A stretch of DNA of 5,188 nt from assembly GCA_035654135.1 (NCBI GenBank), contig DASRXN010000092.1, forward strand, positions 1 through 5,188, in the 5' to 3' direction. The DNA is from Fen-999 sp035654135 (GTDB lineage: Bacteria > Pseudomonadota > Gammaproteobacteria > Burkholderiales > Rhodocyclaceae). Both the position numbers and the translations under genes were made by a program. Of the stretch, positions 4,153 through 5,188 are shown piece after piece; the stretch's first letter is position 1, and the number at the start of each line of letters is the position of its first letter. The notes beneath the pieces are model-generated. The model saw nothing but the letters and a program-made list of their open reading frames with translations, made no database searches and had not been told where the DNA came from.

Positions 4153-5188
4153 ATGGCCCAGGCCCGCCTGATCAACGCCAATCCAGTCAGCGACCCGCAA
4201 GTCGCAGCGCTCAAGCTGCCGCCGCATTCGATCGAGGCGGAGCAGTCGCTGATCGGCGGCCTGCTGCTGGACAATTCGGCCTGGGATCGCATCGCCGACA
4301 TCGTCGCCGAGGGCGATTTCTATCGCGACGACCACCGGCGCATCTTCCGCCACATCGGCAAGCTCATCCAGATGGGCAAGCCGGCCGACGTGGTGACGGT
4401 GTACGAGTCGATCGAGAAGAGCAACGAGGTCGACCAGACCGGCGGCATGGCCTACCTGGGCGAAATCGCCAACGCCACGCCCTCGGCCGCCAACATCCGC
4501 CGCTACGCCGAGATCGTCCATGAGCGGGCGGTGCTGCGCAAGCTGGTCAGCGTCGGCGACGAGATCGCCGCCAATGCGCTCAACCCGGCCGGCCGCGACG
4601 CCAAGCAGCTGCTCGACGAGGCGGAACAACGGGTGTTCGAGATCGCCGAGGCCGGTGCTAAGTCCGTGCAGGGCTTCGAGGCGATCACGCCGCTGCTGGG
4701 GCAGGTGGTGGATCGCATCCAGCAGCTCTACGACCGCGAGAATCCTTCCGACATCACCGGCGTGCCCACGGGTTTCCACGACCTGGACAAGATGACCTCC
4801 GGCCTGCAACCCGGTGACATGATCGTCGTCGCCGGCCGGCCCTCGATGGGCAAGACCGCCTTCGCCCTCAACATCGCCGAACACGTCGGCGTGGAAATGC
4901 ATCTGCCGGTGGCAATCTTCAGCCTGGAAATGTCGGGCCCGCAGATCGCGACGCGGATGTTGTCCTCCATCGGCCGCCTCGATCAGACCAAGACGCGCAG
5001 CGGCCGCCTGTCCGACGAGGACTGGGACAAGATGACGGTGGCGCTGGGCAAGCTGCACGATGCGCCCATCCACATCGACGAGACCGGCGCCATCAACGCC
5101 ACCGACCTGCGCGCCCGTGCCCGGCGCCTGCACCGCCAGTGCGGCAAGCTGGGCCTGATCGTCATCGACTACCTGCAACTGATGACCG
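4153..5188 (+). CDS. dnaB: Replicative DNA helicase DnaB, C-terminus cut off
   Basis: 345 residues lie in the window; E. coli DnaB has 471, so about a quarter is missing beyond the right edge. It is the hexameric 5'-3' helicase that unwinds DNA at the replication fork and recruits primase. The N-terminal domain is clear: LKLPPHSIEAEQSLIGGLLL (20-39), VTVYESIE (81-88) and TPSAANIRRYAEIVHERAVLRKL (about 109-131). The linker helix region follows (about 155-195). The RecA-like domain begins with TGVPTGFHDLDKMTSGLQPGD (202-222). It has Walker A AGRPSMGKTAF (227-237), SLEM with the likely catalytic Glu259 (257-260), RARARRL (320-326) and Walker B LIVIDYLQLM (335-344). The arginine finger and DNA-binding loops lie outside the window. 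The ATG at 4153 is the only sensible start: it gives the expected DnaB N-terminus, and AAGGAG lies upstream. The gene is not beside rplI in this window, the common neighbour in many bacteria; it diverges from nth. The upstream DnaA-box array and hairpin suggest regulated expression. Confidence 0.97.
   Translation, partial: MAQARLINANPVSDPQVAALKLPPHSIEAEQSLIGGLLLDNSAWDRIADIVAEGDFYRDDHRRIFRHIGKLIQMGKPADVVTVYESIEKSNEVDQTGGMAYLGEIANATPSAANIRRYAEIVHERAVLRKLVSVGDEIAANALNPAGRDAKQLLDEAEQRVFEIAEAGAKSVQGFEAITPLLGQVVDRIQQLYDRENPSDITGVPTGFHDLDKMTSGLQPGDMIVVAGRPSMGKTAFALNIAEHVGVEMHLPVAIFSLEMSGPQIATRMLSSIGRLDQTKTRSGRLSDEDWDKMTVALGKLHDAPIHIDETGAINATDLRARARRLHRQCGKLGLIVIDYLQLMT

Noticed and set aside
3263..4171. 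302-codon plus-strand open frame opposite nth and DUF1841
   Set aside because: Its frame is antisense to nth and DUF1841, both of which match known families over full length.
4093..5178. 361-codon open frame on the minus strand opposite dnaB
   Set aside because: It is a shadow of dnaB in high-GC DNA. The plus-strand frame encodes an unmistakable DnaB.

Overview
The window is GC-rich, densely packed bacterial chromosome. An endonuclease III–DUF1841 pair and a GspE/PilB ATPase of this type suggest a betaproteobacterium, possibly Rhodocyclales; that lineage is inferred from protein resemblance and was not tested. No mobile element, CRISPR array, tRNA, rRNA or phage gene is visible, and it looks like core genome.

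Left part (1-1066, minus strand): a small exported protein made of two copies of a four-cysteine module (725-1066) lies 34 bp upstream of an ABC-transporter periplasmic substrate-binding protein of the NitT/TauT (NMT1/THI5-like) type. The latter starts with GTG at 690 and runs off the left edge. The two look like one transcription unit. A 103-bp spacer (1067-1169) separates them from the divergent gene on the right.

Middle (1170-3394): a complete GspE/PilB-family secretion/pilus assembly ATPase (598 aa, plus strand) stands without any other type II secretion or type IV pilus gene in view. Its stop codon shares a CTAG palindrome with the stop codon of the convergent DUF1841 gene (2963-3394, minus).

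Right part (3395-5188): nth (endonuclease III, minus) lies upstream of DUF1841. Its TGA is embedded in the DUF1841 Shine-Dalgarno region, so the two are probably translationally coupled. Divergent from nth is dnaB, the replicative helicase (345 residues in the window, cut at the right edge). The 110-bp nth/dnaB spacer is the most interesting part. It holds one perfect DnaA box (TTATACACA) inside a series of same-orientation box-like 9-mers spaced exactly 11 bp apart. It also holds a 7-bp hairpin that would bury the dnaB ribosome binding site. This suggests that dnaB, and perhaps nth, is controlled by DnaA, but that is a hypothesis from sequence only.
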